Assembly (NCBI GenBank): GCA_038496675.1
Contig: CM076666.1
Location: 16,422,817-16,486,816 of the forward strand
DNA length: 64,000 bases
Direction of reading: 5' to 3'
Source of the DNA: Rachycentron canadum
Lineage: Eukaryota > Chordata > Actinopteri > Carangiformes > Rachycentridae
Below the pieces are notes generated by a model. It had not been told where the DNA came from and made no database searches. It worked only from the letters and a program-made list of their open reading frames with translations. A program made the position numbers and the translations under genes. Below are positions 44,925 through 57,547 of the stretch, in pieces (within the stretch, counting starts at the first letter, position 1; the number at the start of each line of letters is the position of its first letter).

Positions 44925-45090
44925 ACAAATATCAACCTCATCTTGCCCCACAGCAAAAGGAAAAGTGAGTAGATCCCTTAAGTCAGTAGTCTGTAGAGAT
45001 TTTCATGGTGATCCATTTGATATGTGTCGAGATATTTTGGTCTGGATGAATGTAGTGGACACTGCCATAAATCAAGCCACTCTACTCTGT
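44925..45090 (-). repeat. Dispersed fish repeat fragment, minus orientation
   Basis: Blocks aaatatcaacctcatcttgc, gattttcatggtgatccatt and tttggtctggatgaatgtag, then tggacactgccata, correspond to the part of the family also seen at 31035-31270. Strongly diverged. Confidence 0.5.
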
Positions 45091-47344
45091 GCGCAGGGTT
45101 AAAAAGATGTGAGTTACAGTTTTAGATTTTTTGGAATCACTAAACGAGGTTACTTGTACAAATAAGTCCAATCATGTCAGCTTGTTAGCTGCATGCTGAC
45201 CTGACCCCTTAAGAACTCTTATGACTTAAATAACTACCACCCAGCACACTGCACATTCACAGCCATCATTCATCTTCTATTCTTATTACCCACAGGCTTT
45301 ATTATCATGCAACTCAGACAATCACAAAAGCCAAAAGGATGTCCATTCTTCCCATTTCAGAAATCTCTGTTACACGAGGCCAATTATGGACCCCGGTCAC
45401 ATCTCTCAGCATTTCTCCTTCAGCGATGTCCCTCTTAGTGTGGGGGATGACGGCTGGGTTTTATCTAGATTTACATTTGTATCATGGCAAATGATGCAAT
45501 GCGTTGCTGCCTACAGACCATCCAAGCATAACAAACCTTTATAAGCAAACTCTCTTGATTATTCTTTTTTTAATCTAATCTGTTTTGCTTTAAACTCACA
45601 GAATAGTCTCAGACTAATTTCATTTCATTTTTTAATTTGACTTATTAAACTTGGAACAGTCTAATACATGTTAAATGCCATAAACTAGGCCCAGTGCTCT
45701 GAAAATTGGACCTTAATTTTGACACAGTTTGACAAATTTTGCATTGTTCTCTCTGTATCTCTTCACTATATTCTTCATAAATATACACAAGCACAAGATC
45801 AATTTGGGAAACAAGTGCCCTCATTTTTTTTTTACCCAAGCTCCAAGATCATCTGGTTTCTTCATACTAAATCATTAATTTTATTGTGTTAATTCATCTG
45901 TCAATCTTTACAACAGAACAACAAAACAAAAGCCTGCTCTGTTATTTGTGTCACTTGATCTGCTAAAATGGTTTCAATCAGTGTTTATGATGGCTGAAAG
46001 CAGGGGTCCCTCCTTTGAGCAGGAGTGACTGGCACTTTGTGATAGTACAGGACGGGTCACAGTGCTCTGCATTAGATTCTTGCTATTCTTCCAAGGTTTG
46101 TACACTTATATTTGCTGATGTATCTAAACTTAGCAGTCAACATTAACTAGGTTTCCTAAAATACAGTTTAATTTGTTTTTTGTATATTCCTTGAATGCTT
46201 GCACCTGTTTGCTCACCCCTGTGTTTAGCTGGACAGATGGTAGCTTCCAGTTTAGATTAGACTGAGAAGGTAAAATTCCACTTACTTGCCTTGTGGGGAA
46301 AATGTGGAAATTTGCTGAGAGGCTCCGGCTTTTATGTGTTGAATTTAGATGACTTCAAACATGCTTTTGTTGAACTTCTAATGGTAAATTTCAGTCTTTT
46401 GTTTCCTTGTCATTTTTTTGTTAATATTTTTGCATGGAGTTCTGCCGTTAATCAAAACACGGGATATGGCTTTTTGGATTGGATTTGTGCTACAAAATTG
46501 ACACTTAAATTGATCTCCACAAAATCAGAGTGACCTGGCTAAGAAGAGCATGCTGGCTGACTGTCTGCAGGACACTCAGTGCTGGTTATTTTCTGGTGAA
46601 TTCGAATTTGAACGCTTTGCATGTACTTTAACTTAACGCACCAAGATTATAGAAATATAGAGGAACAGTTTAACATACTTTATAAAATGGACAGAAATTG
46701 CAAGCAGAAGCAATTTCTCTGACCTTGAGATAAACTCTACCCTCTCATTTGTTCATATTAACATAACAAGATTAGCTACAGAGAAATCCAGAACATTGAC
46801 ATGATGTCTTATCTATAGTGTGAAACCACCAGTGTCATATAGATTATGTAACTAGGTTGTGTCTGCATTGTCCCTGTTCTTAAATACACATCTGTCATCC
46901 ACACCCATGGACCCACAGTGACTCCACCCCACTCCACTCGACTCCAGCAGTTTTACTTCTTTTTTAAACTAACATTGCACCACAGTCTCATCCAGCTTAT
47001 GTTTTAAGTGTAGGTTCACCTGTGGAGGACTGCTGTAAATCACCTGCAGAATGAAAGACAGCAATGTAGTTGTAGCTATAAAATTGGGTCGGGTGACGTG
47101 CTTATCAACATTACTACAGCCCTTAGAAGATTTTTAGCCTCAAATGTTGTTTTGTAATAACCGCTTTATCAACTCCAATGCCAAAAGCTTGTTCTGTTTG
47201 AACATCTAATTAGAGTGAAAACACACCACACCTACTAGAGATGAAAGAACTCAGGGTGACCTAAATACGTGAAAGCTTACACACTGATAATGCTGTCATA
47301 AATGTCTCAGGCATTACTTTAAAAACAAATACTATTAAACACTG

Positions 47345-47900
47345 AGGAGACATACAGTACCTTCTGTTTCTGCAAATTTGTGCATGTTGCCCATGTCAGT
47401 GAGCACAGAGAGCAGGATGTGGTGGTTCACCAGGTTGAGGGCAACTGAGAGGTCCAGCAAGATAAGCGCAGAGGACAGAGCTTTAACTCTAGCTGTCCTT
47501 ATTGTCTTCATCACAGGCATCTGATCTCAACTTTAGCACAGTTAAGTGAAGGCTTTTTGAGCAGAGTTGTTGCTGGAGCCTGTTTAAATCTGGTTGGAAA
47601 TGATCCAGCCAAGTCCTTATCACACGTATAATTGCTGGCACAGTGGTTGGAGATATGGCTTGGAGGAAGCTGGTAGGAATGGGGTCCAGAAGACTTGTAG
47701 TAGCACATGAGAGGGGTGAATGAAAGAAGTGTTACACCATTGACTAGGGAGAGAAGGACATGTAGTAGGGCTGCTGCATATTCAGGTTTTTTTGTGCCTT
47801 TGGGCTGAGTGATGGAGGTGGTGTGGCACTGACTGAGAGGAGGCAAAGAAAGGCATTTAGTAGGACTCTTACTTTGATTTGCACAAGCCATACAGGTGGT
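47345..47900 (-). mobile_element. Decayed non-LTR retrotransposon fragment (L2/Rex1-like reverse transcriptase)
   Basis: On the minus strand two adjoining frames read parts of a LINE reverse transcriptase. GSFPTRFKQAPATTLLKKPS (about 47535-47600) resembles the GSFP.AFK.A.VTPLLKKP block. RTARVKALSSALILLDLSVA and LNLVNHHILLSVLTDMG (about 47385-47495) resemble ILLDLSAAFDTVNH.ILL, the RT catalytic-palm start. About 80 residues normally between the two blocks are missing and the frame shifts, so this is an internally deleted dead copy. In the second block the catalytic-type Asp of the AAFD motif is replaced (VALN), consistent with decay. The clade call (L2/Rex1/CR1 group) is from memory. Confidence 0.75.
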
Positions 47901-48010
47901 GTTATTGTGTTTCAGAGAATTTAATTGACTTCTGGTGGTCACCAAAACAGCAACACTCAAATAAATAGTTTCCAACAGTGAACAATCATTTCATTGATAT
48001 CGTCTGTTTA

Positions 48011-48012
<2 letters not shown>

Positions 48013-48064
<52 letters not shown>

Positions 48065-48092
48065 TGTGTATGTGTGTGAGTGTGTGTGTGTG
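48013..48092. repeat. (TG)n microsatellite, interrupted at 3' side
   Basis: About 25 perfect TG units to 48062, then TGAGTG and TGTATG interruptions to about 48092. Confidence 0.97.
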
Positions 48093-49555
48093 ACCTTGCT
48101 TGTAATCTGCCATCTGGGCAAAGAGCTGAGCATTGCCTTCATACAAATGGAGAGTGGGAGAAAATTACTCATCATACAATGGAATGAAAAATTGTGTGAT
48201 AATAAAATGCTTCACATTTACTCACTAACGTCCCTTTCCTTCGACAGCTGAACTATACTCCTATATTGTGTCTGTACTTAAAATAAAGATGTAGAATGTG
48301 CAGAACTCAATGATGGTAAAAGATCATTCATGTTGTTCAAAGGTTTATTCATCTAAATTTGTTACATTTAGAAAGATCCCAAGTCTTTGCTAGTCTCTGT
48401 GGAATCCAGACATATACACAAAAGACATAAAAAGACATTGTCAACAATTATTAGGAGGAGTTGGTAGCAAACAAAGACAGATGTAAAAGAAGGTTAATAT
48501 CTGATTAACATTCATCTGATGTCCAGAAATGGATCCAAATGAACAAAGAAGTAGGTGTGTGATGATGTCAGTGTTGTCTCTACATTAGAAAAATAACTTA
48601 TTGCAAAATATGTAATAAGTACTTTTATTTTAAGAGGGATTCATTCAGAGGGAGTCCCAAAGTTTTACTTGAAATGGATTTTAGATTGTGATATTGGTAC
48701 TTTGACTTGAGCACTACTGAAATTAGTCACACATTACCATTTGTTAAGTTGTGTTAAGTTTAAAAATGTATATCTTTACTTTGCAGATAGACACCCAGCA
48801 CTGAACAGCAAGACAGCTGTAAAGCCGCAGTCTTTAAGGGCGGCAGGTTTTGCCATCTTTATTACATTATGCAAAAGCATGAGTCAGCATTTCTCAACCT
48901 GCCCCTCTCCCTCTCTGTTCATTAAATAGGATACCTGTCACCTCTTATCGGACCCCATGTGCCTGTTTTTAATATGTGTGTCTGTGTGTGAGAGGAATAA
49001 TATCAGCAACACAGAGTGGTGAGTCAGTCAGTATAAGCTCAGCCAGCTGTGCTATTTCAGCTCTCTCCAAATCTGATATGTTCTCACACTCAATTTAGTT
49101 CATCACTTCCCAGGAAGAAATCAGATTTGACTGCAGCACAAGGGCCATCCGTGGGGGAGAATTACAACAGCACAACAAAAATACAACCAAAGCTCCTGCT
49201 ATCTCTGTAAGTTGCTCCAACTTAAGGTCCTACCTTCTCTTCCCTCCTGAATTTCTTCTGTTAATGTTGAATATTGTCATTTAATCAGCTGGAGTCACTG
49301 ATTATGCATTAAGATGAAAAAGAGCAGATTAATAATATCTATTCTACGCATCCAGTTAAACAGCTGAAAAGATTTCACCAAACACAAGAGGCGCAGGTTT
49401 AGAAACTTTTGAATGGAGAGTTCAGACTGGGGTTTCTAAGGAAGGGGGGCACATTTGAGAAAGAGAATACACATAGAAGCAAGACACCCAAACTAAAGAC
49501 ACACAATGAAGATATGACTGGTTACATCGTGTTACTTCTCTATATGGTTTTCTTT

Positions 49556-49843
49556 TTGTAATTGTTACGTAGCTCTTTGTAGATGTTGCATCATTTTGTG
49601 TCTTTTCTGGTAATTTTACACCTTTCTGTAGTCGTTTTGTGTTTCCTTGTATTTGTTTTGCATTGCTTTATGGTCATTCTGCATATTTCGGTAGCTGTTT
49701 ACTGGTCTTGTTGTTGTCATTTTACATCTCTTTTATGTTGTTTGGCATGCCTTTAAGGGTTGTTATGCATCTCTCAGTAATTCTGTGTCTTTTTGTTGTA
49801 GGTTTGCAACACACAGTCACTTAGTATCTCTTTGTAGTTGATT
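49556..49843. repeat. Decayed minisatellite, unit about 24-30 bp
   Basis: At least eight degenerate units alternate a tttgtgtctttt/ttttacatctctt block with tgtagttgt/tggtcattct/ggtagctgtt. The consensus resembles TTTTGTGTCTCTTTGTAGTCA, a tandem motif I recall from fish genomes. Units are diverged and of unequal length, so the array is old. Confidence 0.6.
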
Positions 49844-52034
49844 TAAACTGCAGCCACTGCTTATCTCCTTAACCTTTTAAATGTATTACTCTGCTGTCCC
49901 ACCAAAATTCCTCCCTTTTGAGTTTTTCAGAGAATATATAATGCCTTGTAAAGCCAATGTCTCTCCAGTACCACTTTTTAAAATTAATTCCTCCCTCATG
50001 GAGATGAATCAGATTCTTCACACTATAGTGACAAATTGATTGGGACAATGCTGAAGCAGCAGGTGCACCGCTCTCTGGAGAGACACATAACGGGAAAACA
50101 TCCTGTCTCATTTGCATCACTCAATCTAGTACTTGTCACAAAAGAAAGTGTGTGCATGCAAGGACAGACACACACAGGGACATACACTAACACATGCACC
50201 GTGCCATAAACACAGAGCATTGATTTATCTATTTCTGTAATTTCAGACTGATTTACGTCTTTTAATTTGTCCTCTTTCCTTTTTTTTTTTTTATAAGGGG
50301 GAGGTGGTTCTGTATCCTTGAAGTAACTATGTCACGTTGCTGGGCTGCAGCAACACAACACTGTTTTCATTGACTGTCACCACAGCAGCAGATCATGTTC
50401 TCATGGCGTTGCTTTAAGAGAGATTAACCTAAAACCTGAATGCAGCTGTGTTTTGCCTGCCCAGCATCATCAGCCCATCAGGCTCATTCAAATAGATCAC
50501 AGTGCTTTGATTCGTCTATGCTACCTTCACTTTTATAAAAAAAATTGTCATTCCATCTCAGTTTAATCTCCTCATACCTTTTCTCTTGCTTTTTCTCCTG
50601 CCTTTTTGTCTCATTTCCTCTTATCTACATTGCATACTTTCATTTTTCTTTCCCTGTCCTACTAACGTCTATATTTTTGTCTAATATTTCTCCACTATTG
50701 TCTCATTTCTCTGTCTCTTCTCCCTCCCTTTGCTTTTAATGCACTTCTAACACACCTGTTTGCATGTCCCCACCTGGGATTTCTTCGTTAGATTTTTGCT
50801 GTAACTGACGGAGGCAGATGTAACCTGAGAGGCAGAACACGAGGACTTAATCTGTTTACTCGAATCAACTCGCAGAGCCATTTTACTAAACAGTGCAGCT
50901 GCCAGGAGCTAACAGAGGTGCATACACAGCTCTCACAACATCCCATAATGTCAGATCAGGAAAGTTTGATGTGGATTTAGCTCCAGAAAAATAAGCATGG
51001 TAAAAATGTTCACTCCAAGATTAAATGTTTAAGGCTGGATAAAATGACATTTTCTTCCTACAGTCACACACTTTGAAAACTTTATTTACAATACTGATAA
51101 GATCTGAGCATGTTGTGTAAGTAACACATGACATGAACACTTTGTGCCTCTGGTACCAGAGTGTTTTATCATTTATTTCCATTGCTTGACTAAAGGTGCT
51201 GTCCTTGTTCAACTTCCCTATGCCTTAAGTTAAAGGGAATGTTTTGTGGACATGCTTTGATTCTTGGTTCCAACCACCCAGTGTGCACAAGACGTTTTGT
51301 ATGTCCGGGTGCAGCTGGGTGACAAACACAATTATTCCAAAGGATATTTCCTTACTTAATGTTGATGATGGTGGTAGAGAGCGCTAGCCAGCATGAGAGG
51401 AAAGGTCAGGGATATAAGAGGTCATCCTCTGAAGGTGGTGGCATTTTTAAAACTACAAATTACTTCAATATGATAATTCATATTGATAGATATAGATTCA
51501 AAGACAGGTACTGAAAGTTCTGGCACAAATCTGTCACCTCATCTCTGAGTAAGCTGTTGTAGCAGTTATCCCATATTCAGTCTTTACCTAACTTTTTTTT
51601 TTTTTTTTTTAAATAAAATGCATGACTGTTTTCAATGGGAAAACCAAGATTTCCTATTGCCTACAAATTAAAGAAACCTGGTGGAGGAATGTGACATGGT
51701 CGAGGGAAGATACCCCTCTGTGGGACTGTTTGGTCTTGGCAGAGGGAGCATCATTCTAGTTTGGCTACTTAGATGCATGTGACCATTTTATTGAAATATA
51801 CCAGCAAAAATCTTGGTCATTGTGTAAATAACAGATGCTCACCACCTCCGCATCACATGTTTCTTGAAGTGTTGCTAAAATAGAAAAGTGACATTAAAGG
51901 AATTTCATTAAGGCTGCAACACAAGATTAAACCACAAGCTTTAGGAACAAAAGACTCTGTTATCATGAAAGAAATGTGCTAATAAATACAAAATAATATT
52001 AATAAGGAGGTTTGAATTTATGAACAAATACACA

Positions 52035-52220
52035 CAGATACATAATTGTCTTACCAAATTTGTGGGGACTAGTCAATGACGTAATGTATTCCCGATCACA
52101 ACTGAATGCTTAATCCCAACCCTTACTCTAACGTTTAAACTTGTGGGGTCCAGCATTCTGGTCCCCACAAAGCTACCAGCTCCCACAAGTGGTCTCCTGG
52201 CTTTCAACCCCACAAACATA
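52035..52220. repeat. Dispersed repeat with GTGGGGAC / GTCCCCAC blocks
   Basis: tttgtggggactagtcaatg, aatcccaacccttactctaa, cttgtggggtccagcattct and ggtccccacaaagctacc, flanked by acacacagatacataattg. Alternating GTGGGG and CCCCAC blocks with a TAACCC-like middle match the family noted at 23215-23375. Confidence 0.55.
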
Positions 52221-54729
52221 GAAAAACAAGGCCACATACTTACTCCCAAACACACAGAGAAGGAGAGGGACAAGGAAAAGACAAGCAATTCATTTGACAG
52301 CAGGAGGAGCCGTCTCTGATGAAAGGATAATAGATGAAAAGTCTGTTGTTGGTCGCTCTGTGTTTCTCCTATTGTCTTTTCTCTGTGGACACCATCACAT
52401 CTCTCAGCGTCTGATAAAAATGTGCCTACAGAGATCCTCCTCTTGTCTTGTCCTCCTCTTCATCCTTTATCTGAATTAGAAAAGAAAGGGACACCAGTGC
52501 GTTGGCATATATTTTTGGCCTGTGTGAGGGGGAAAAAAAAGGAAGAAGATGAGTAACATACAGAAATGTTTATAATGACAGTTGCCCTTCCCTTTTATTC
52601 TATTACAAGAAACTGTGAAACTTGAGGTCGTACTTATTAGTCTGTTTTTCAGAGACTGAGAAAAGCGGAAAAAGACACTGGTTGTGGTTTCAATGATGTG
52701 TTATGAATGGGCGTGATCACAGTTTCTTAGTGCCTGAAAGGGCAGAGTGAACATGTGCCTCTGTGTTCATGGACAAAGTTGCATCTTCAGTTATGGTAAT
52801 GAGAGCAGCCTTCACACGGGGCCACTGGTGTGGAGGGCAGGTTTTATTTATCCACCTGGTCTCTTCCTGTTTGAAGAGACACATTTTGATATATGCAGCC
52901 TGCACTTGATCCTACATCATATTCAGATAATACAGACAGTCCAGCATAATACAATATAATGTGTAAAGGCCAAACACACTATTTCTAGACCAATAATAAA
53001 TGGCAGGGATGAAACAATAACATCATATGATGCTCTCAAAACAAGTGATGTACCAGAAGTTGAGGAATATTTTGGCCTTCTCATGAAAGCTAATTAACGC
53101 TAACAAAGCAGCACTACAACAGGCTTAATGTAATAACAATGGTCATTATAGCTCTGTTGCCTCTATGTCTACACTACTGTTTGACAGTGACATCAATACT
53201 GTGTATTGTATAATATTTTCAGATACTGTTATGTATATTCTATGTCGTAGATTAGTGTATGATAGAGGCAACAGGGAGAGAACAGAGACTTAAGTTTATT
53301 CCATATTTTACATTAAGTGATTCTGTTGAGTCACAAAATTTCCTCATTATGCAGAAGATTTAATTATTTTTCCATTTATGTAACGCAGTGTTTTTAAAAT
53401 CACTGGATGCTAAACAGGGGCTGTCTGGAAAGGGCAGAGGCAAAGGTAACAAGAGACACAGAGACAGAGAAAATTTGTACTTTCCTTTATCAGTGTGGAC
53501 TGGAGAGCATAATACATTTATCACATTCTGCTATTTAGTATTACATCTGTGTCTCTATGTCCACTGGCTGATAAGAGGGAGCCCTCCAGCTAAAGCCACA
53601 CTCGGGTGATTGACAGCTGCTGTGACTGGGAAACCCTCCCTGAAGTGCCACACCAGACAATGAAAGTGATGGGTGAACATGTGCAAAATGGTCCCATCTG
53701 ACGAATCTGATTTATGCCAAGAAAAGATTATTATTATTTTATTAATCTCAGACCATCTAAACAATGAGAATGACATTTAAGAGGAAGGATGTGGTAATAA
53801 CATGGATGCAACAGACAATCTTAATCCCATCTCTGAAAGCCACTCTGACACACAGACCTAATGAATAACTGACATCTGTTCCTCTGATCCTGCCACAGCC
53901 CCAGGAAGCCACGAACAGCAAACGGGGTAAGAAAGAAGGGAAGAAAATGATTTGGATAGCTGCTGCTTAAAAGACTTGTTCTCCAGATGAGAGTAATTAC
54001 GTTAAATCATTCCATATAACATTGTGTACGCTGGGTCTACGGCTTATGTAGGCAATCAGCTGAGAGATGGATGGAGAGCCAAGAAGATATTGACAAGTTA
54101 ATGTAAGTAAAGGGAAAGACACATGATACCTGGCTGCATTTATTTATTTATTCAGTTAGTCATCCATGTCTCCATCTGAGGGATTTCCCGTTTAGAAACA
54201 CAAAACCTCATTTAACACGGTCCACTTAGAGGACAAATCTGGTGACCGTTACTCTAATTTCCCTTATTGTCAACAAATGATATTGAACGTCCAAAATCAT
54301 TTTTTTGATTAAAAACCATCTGTGAACCAAGTTGCTGCACCATGTGACATGAAGATGGACTCTGCAGTTTATTTTGAGTCAATCCTATATATACTGTCCT
54401 GCTGCCATAAATCAACTTGCCAGCATGTTGTGCACAATGTGTATTAATCCAGGGCTGATTAGTCCCCAACAAATGCACTGTATGTACCCACGTTCCATTA
54501 ACTGTAGCTAAAAGCTACAGTGCCCCGTTGTTTTATGGGAATTATATATCTTCACATAGGTGATTAGCAGATAAACAGTAGCAACTAGTTAGCACGCTAC
54601 CTGTTATTAGCACTGAACACAAATGAAGACTGAGGTTGATGTGATTATCATTAGATATACAGAACCTTGATCATAAAAGTAGTATTAATAAGTATTGGCC
54701 AAATAGATATTCTAGCCTGATGCTGCTGG

Positions 54730-54830
54730 AGAAAAGTTATTACTTTTAATCCAGAAGGGAATGAGTTACTGGGATATTTCAGTCTGGGCTACATCCAGCA
54801 TTGCCATCCCTACAGCCATGCTCCTAACTT
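54730..54830 (-). repeat. Short dispersed fish repeat fragment
   Basis: gggatatttcagtctgggct followed by acatccagcattgccatcc and ctacagccatgctcc matches the same part of the family as 31195-31270 and 45035-45075. Confidence 0.45.
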
Positions 54831-56047
54831 TGAAAAAAAAAAACATTATTTTCGTTTTTAAAAATATCTTACATTCAGAAGGAATGAAAGGATTTGGTTG
54901 AAAGCTAAAACAATGCTGCTTTTCATAAATAACATATAAAATATTATTACCTTACTCATTTAATTTCAATCATGAATGTTGCCTATATGGTTCTGCTCCT
55001 GTTATTTGGTTTAAGAGTTCAGGAAAAATTCCAGTCTGCACATTATTATTTTTACCTCAGCTCACCTTACATCCATTTGCATCTATTTTAGATGTGGCCA
55101 CTGGGGAATGGCAGGCATAAACCTGAGTGATCAAGTGTACAGCCTGTGCTTGTGAGGCTCTCTCTTATCAAATCTAGTGGAGGGGAAGGCGATTGAGTGG
55201 CACCATCTGCCCGCTCCACGCTGCCACTCTTGGTGACCCCAACTCTGAGAGTGGGAAAGAGTGTTACTGGCATCCTGACAAGGACTAGGTAAATGTGTGT
55301 ATGTGTGTGCATTTGAGCGAGTCTACTTGAGTGGCTTCATAATGATAAGCTATGAGTCACCCTCTGATAGGTAGAAGGAAGGAGCCAAGGCACATGGAGA
55401 CCAGCAGACAGAGTTTACTCAAGATCTGCAGCAGTACTCCTTGTACCTTAGAATAAACTTTAACACAGTTGTTTCTTTCTTGTTTTCATTCCACACATAC
55501 AGACAGTGCTGCCTTACTTTATTACAGACTAACTTAACCAGATTATTCTTGAGCCTTAAACAACAAAAACAACGCATCATGTTTGAGACCCTCTTGAGAC
55601 TTTTTTATTCTGCTTTCTGCTCAGCACAGTAGGCCAACGAATTTAAATGGAAAACCCATACACATGCAAAAAAGTGAAACATGCTTGTACTCACACACAT
55701 GCACACGCATACATTCACAGTCATTAAATCGACATCTGTGATCACAGAGCGCCATACTGTAATTGTTACGTCCCATTTTTCATCCTTCAGCTGATGATGG
55801 TTTAAGCTCGAACCCACAGAAATGGACAAAATGTCATGAACGCTTGCGCAACCTAATCCAATTCAACACTTTTAATTTGTCAAGCTTTGATGTTAAATCT
55901 TCTACATGGTCGTTTTGGAGCTGCAGTTTGTAGTACAGTGTGACCTCATTTAAGTAGAAAATCTTGTCATATAGCATTTTTAAAAAGTCTGGCATTGGAA
56001 TCTATTTCTACTGGCTGATCACAGGCTTGTGTCCTTTAATGTTTATG

Positions 56048-56071
56048 ATATATATATATATATATATATAT
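56048..56071. repeat. (AT)n microsatellite
   Basis: About 12 AT units in the downstream gene-poor region. Confidence 0.95.
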
Positions 56072-57463
56072 GTACATGATTGTTGTAATAAATATAAAAA
56101 TCACCATATCGTATGGTCTTTCAACAGTTATTTATCTTAATAGTTCTAATTGTTTTTTGTATTTCTGACAGGTGTAAAGAGGAACTGAAAACATCTGGAA
56201 TCTAACAAGGTGCTGCTTTTCTTTTTGGAGGACCATTCATAAACATCTTATATGTTTTTTATGTAAATTTTATAATACATGTTATCTTACTCTGAAAAGT
56301 GACATGTGAGTAAGAACATTTGTCTCCGAAATGTAACCCAGTGGTTGCACATGGAGCAGCAGAGAATTGTAGTATGTCACAGAATAAATGCACTGTTCGT
56401 CAATGTTGCATGTGTGTGTGTCTGTGCCTTTCACACAACGTACTCCCATGTAGGTAGGAGGCAACAAGAGGACACGAAAAAAGTACAGTGAAAGGGAGAA
56501 TGGAGCAGCCGATAGGTAGGTGGGTTAGAGCAAAGCAGCAGTCTGGGTAAACTCAAGCACCCTCAAGATGGCTGGCTTCAGTTCGACTCATGCAAGTGCA
56601 AGAGAAGAACAAATGACTGGCAACCAGTGATTCCTCCATAATTACATTTCTGACTAGGAACAGAGAGGATTATGTACTCCCATGGGAAAAGTCAGACTAT
56701 ATTCACAGATGAATGAGGATGAGGACATTACAATTCACATGAGGCCACAGCCCTTAGATTCATCTATAGGATATGAAGTAATCCATAAACATGACAGGAT
56801 CATTTTAAATCCCGTTTGGGGATGTTTAACCATCGTGTTTTGAAAAAACGACATTGATGGATGCTCTGTAACTATTTTTACACATTACAACTGTTAAAAA
56901 TACCCTTGAGACAACCGGAGGATCAACGAAGAGTAAACATCACACTGTTTCGTTCATGTCTGGGGAGGTTAGAAATACTCACACAGAGAATATTTTCTCT
57001 CCTCGGCAGACGGTTTTAAAAGGATTCTGACATTTTTATAATTTTTCTTTTCATGTGTCAACTGATAAAAGCTTTAAAGTGCATGAGCTTGTCAGGGCCT
57101 GCACAGATATGACATGATTGTTTTCAGTTGCAATTTGAGGGAAAATTACTTCAGTGCATCAGTATTCAAATGCTTTATGCCTGTCTGATTGCTCTGATTT
57201 TGCATGTGCAATCAGTTGCAGCAAAACAGTGGAAGTGTAGTGGAGGTTTCTATGGGTAAAATTATTTCACCGTATTAAACTGATGTTCATTACCAAAGGA
57301 CATAGAGGATTTCTTTGAACAGAAGTGTATGTCTGGGTAACTCCTCTGCTGAGCTGCAGATCTTCTCTAAATTCTTTTCCTTGTGATGATGATTTCAGTC
57401 TGTGAAGTCACTGCTCTGATTGTCTGTGGGCAGGATTATGAGAACAAAAGGTTTGTGATCTTT

Positions 57464-57466
<3 letters not shown>

Positions 57467-57544
<78 letters not shown>
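57467..57544. repeat. (TG)n microsatellite
   Basis: About 39 uninterrupted TG units ending at a GCGC step. Long enough for Z-DNA and for high length polymorphism. Confidence 0.97.

Positions 57545-57547
<3 letters not shown>

Noticed and set aside
56159..56210. Acceptor-like ctgacag followed by g-tgt-aaa and a short frame (CKEELKTSGI) to a stop
   Set aside because: Matches the phase of the terminal exon but lies 18 kb past the real terminal exon and has no conserved content; probably chance.
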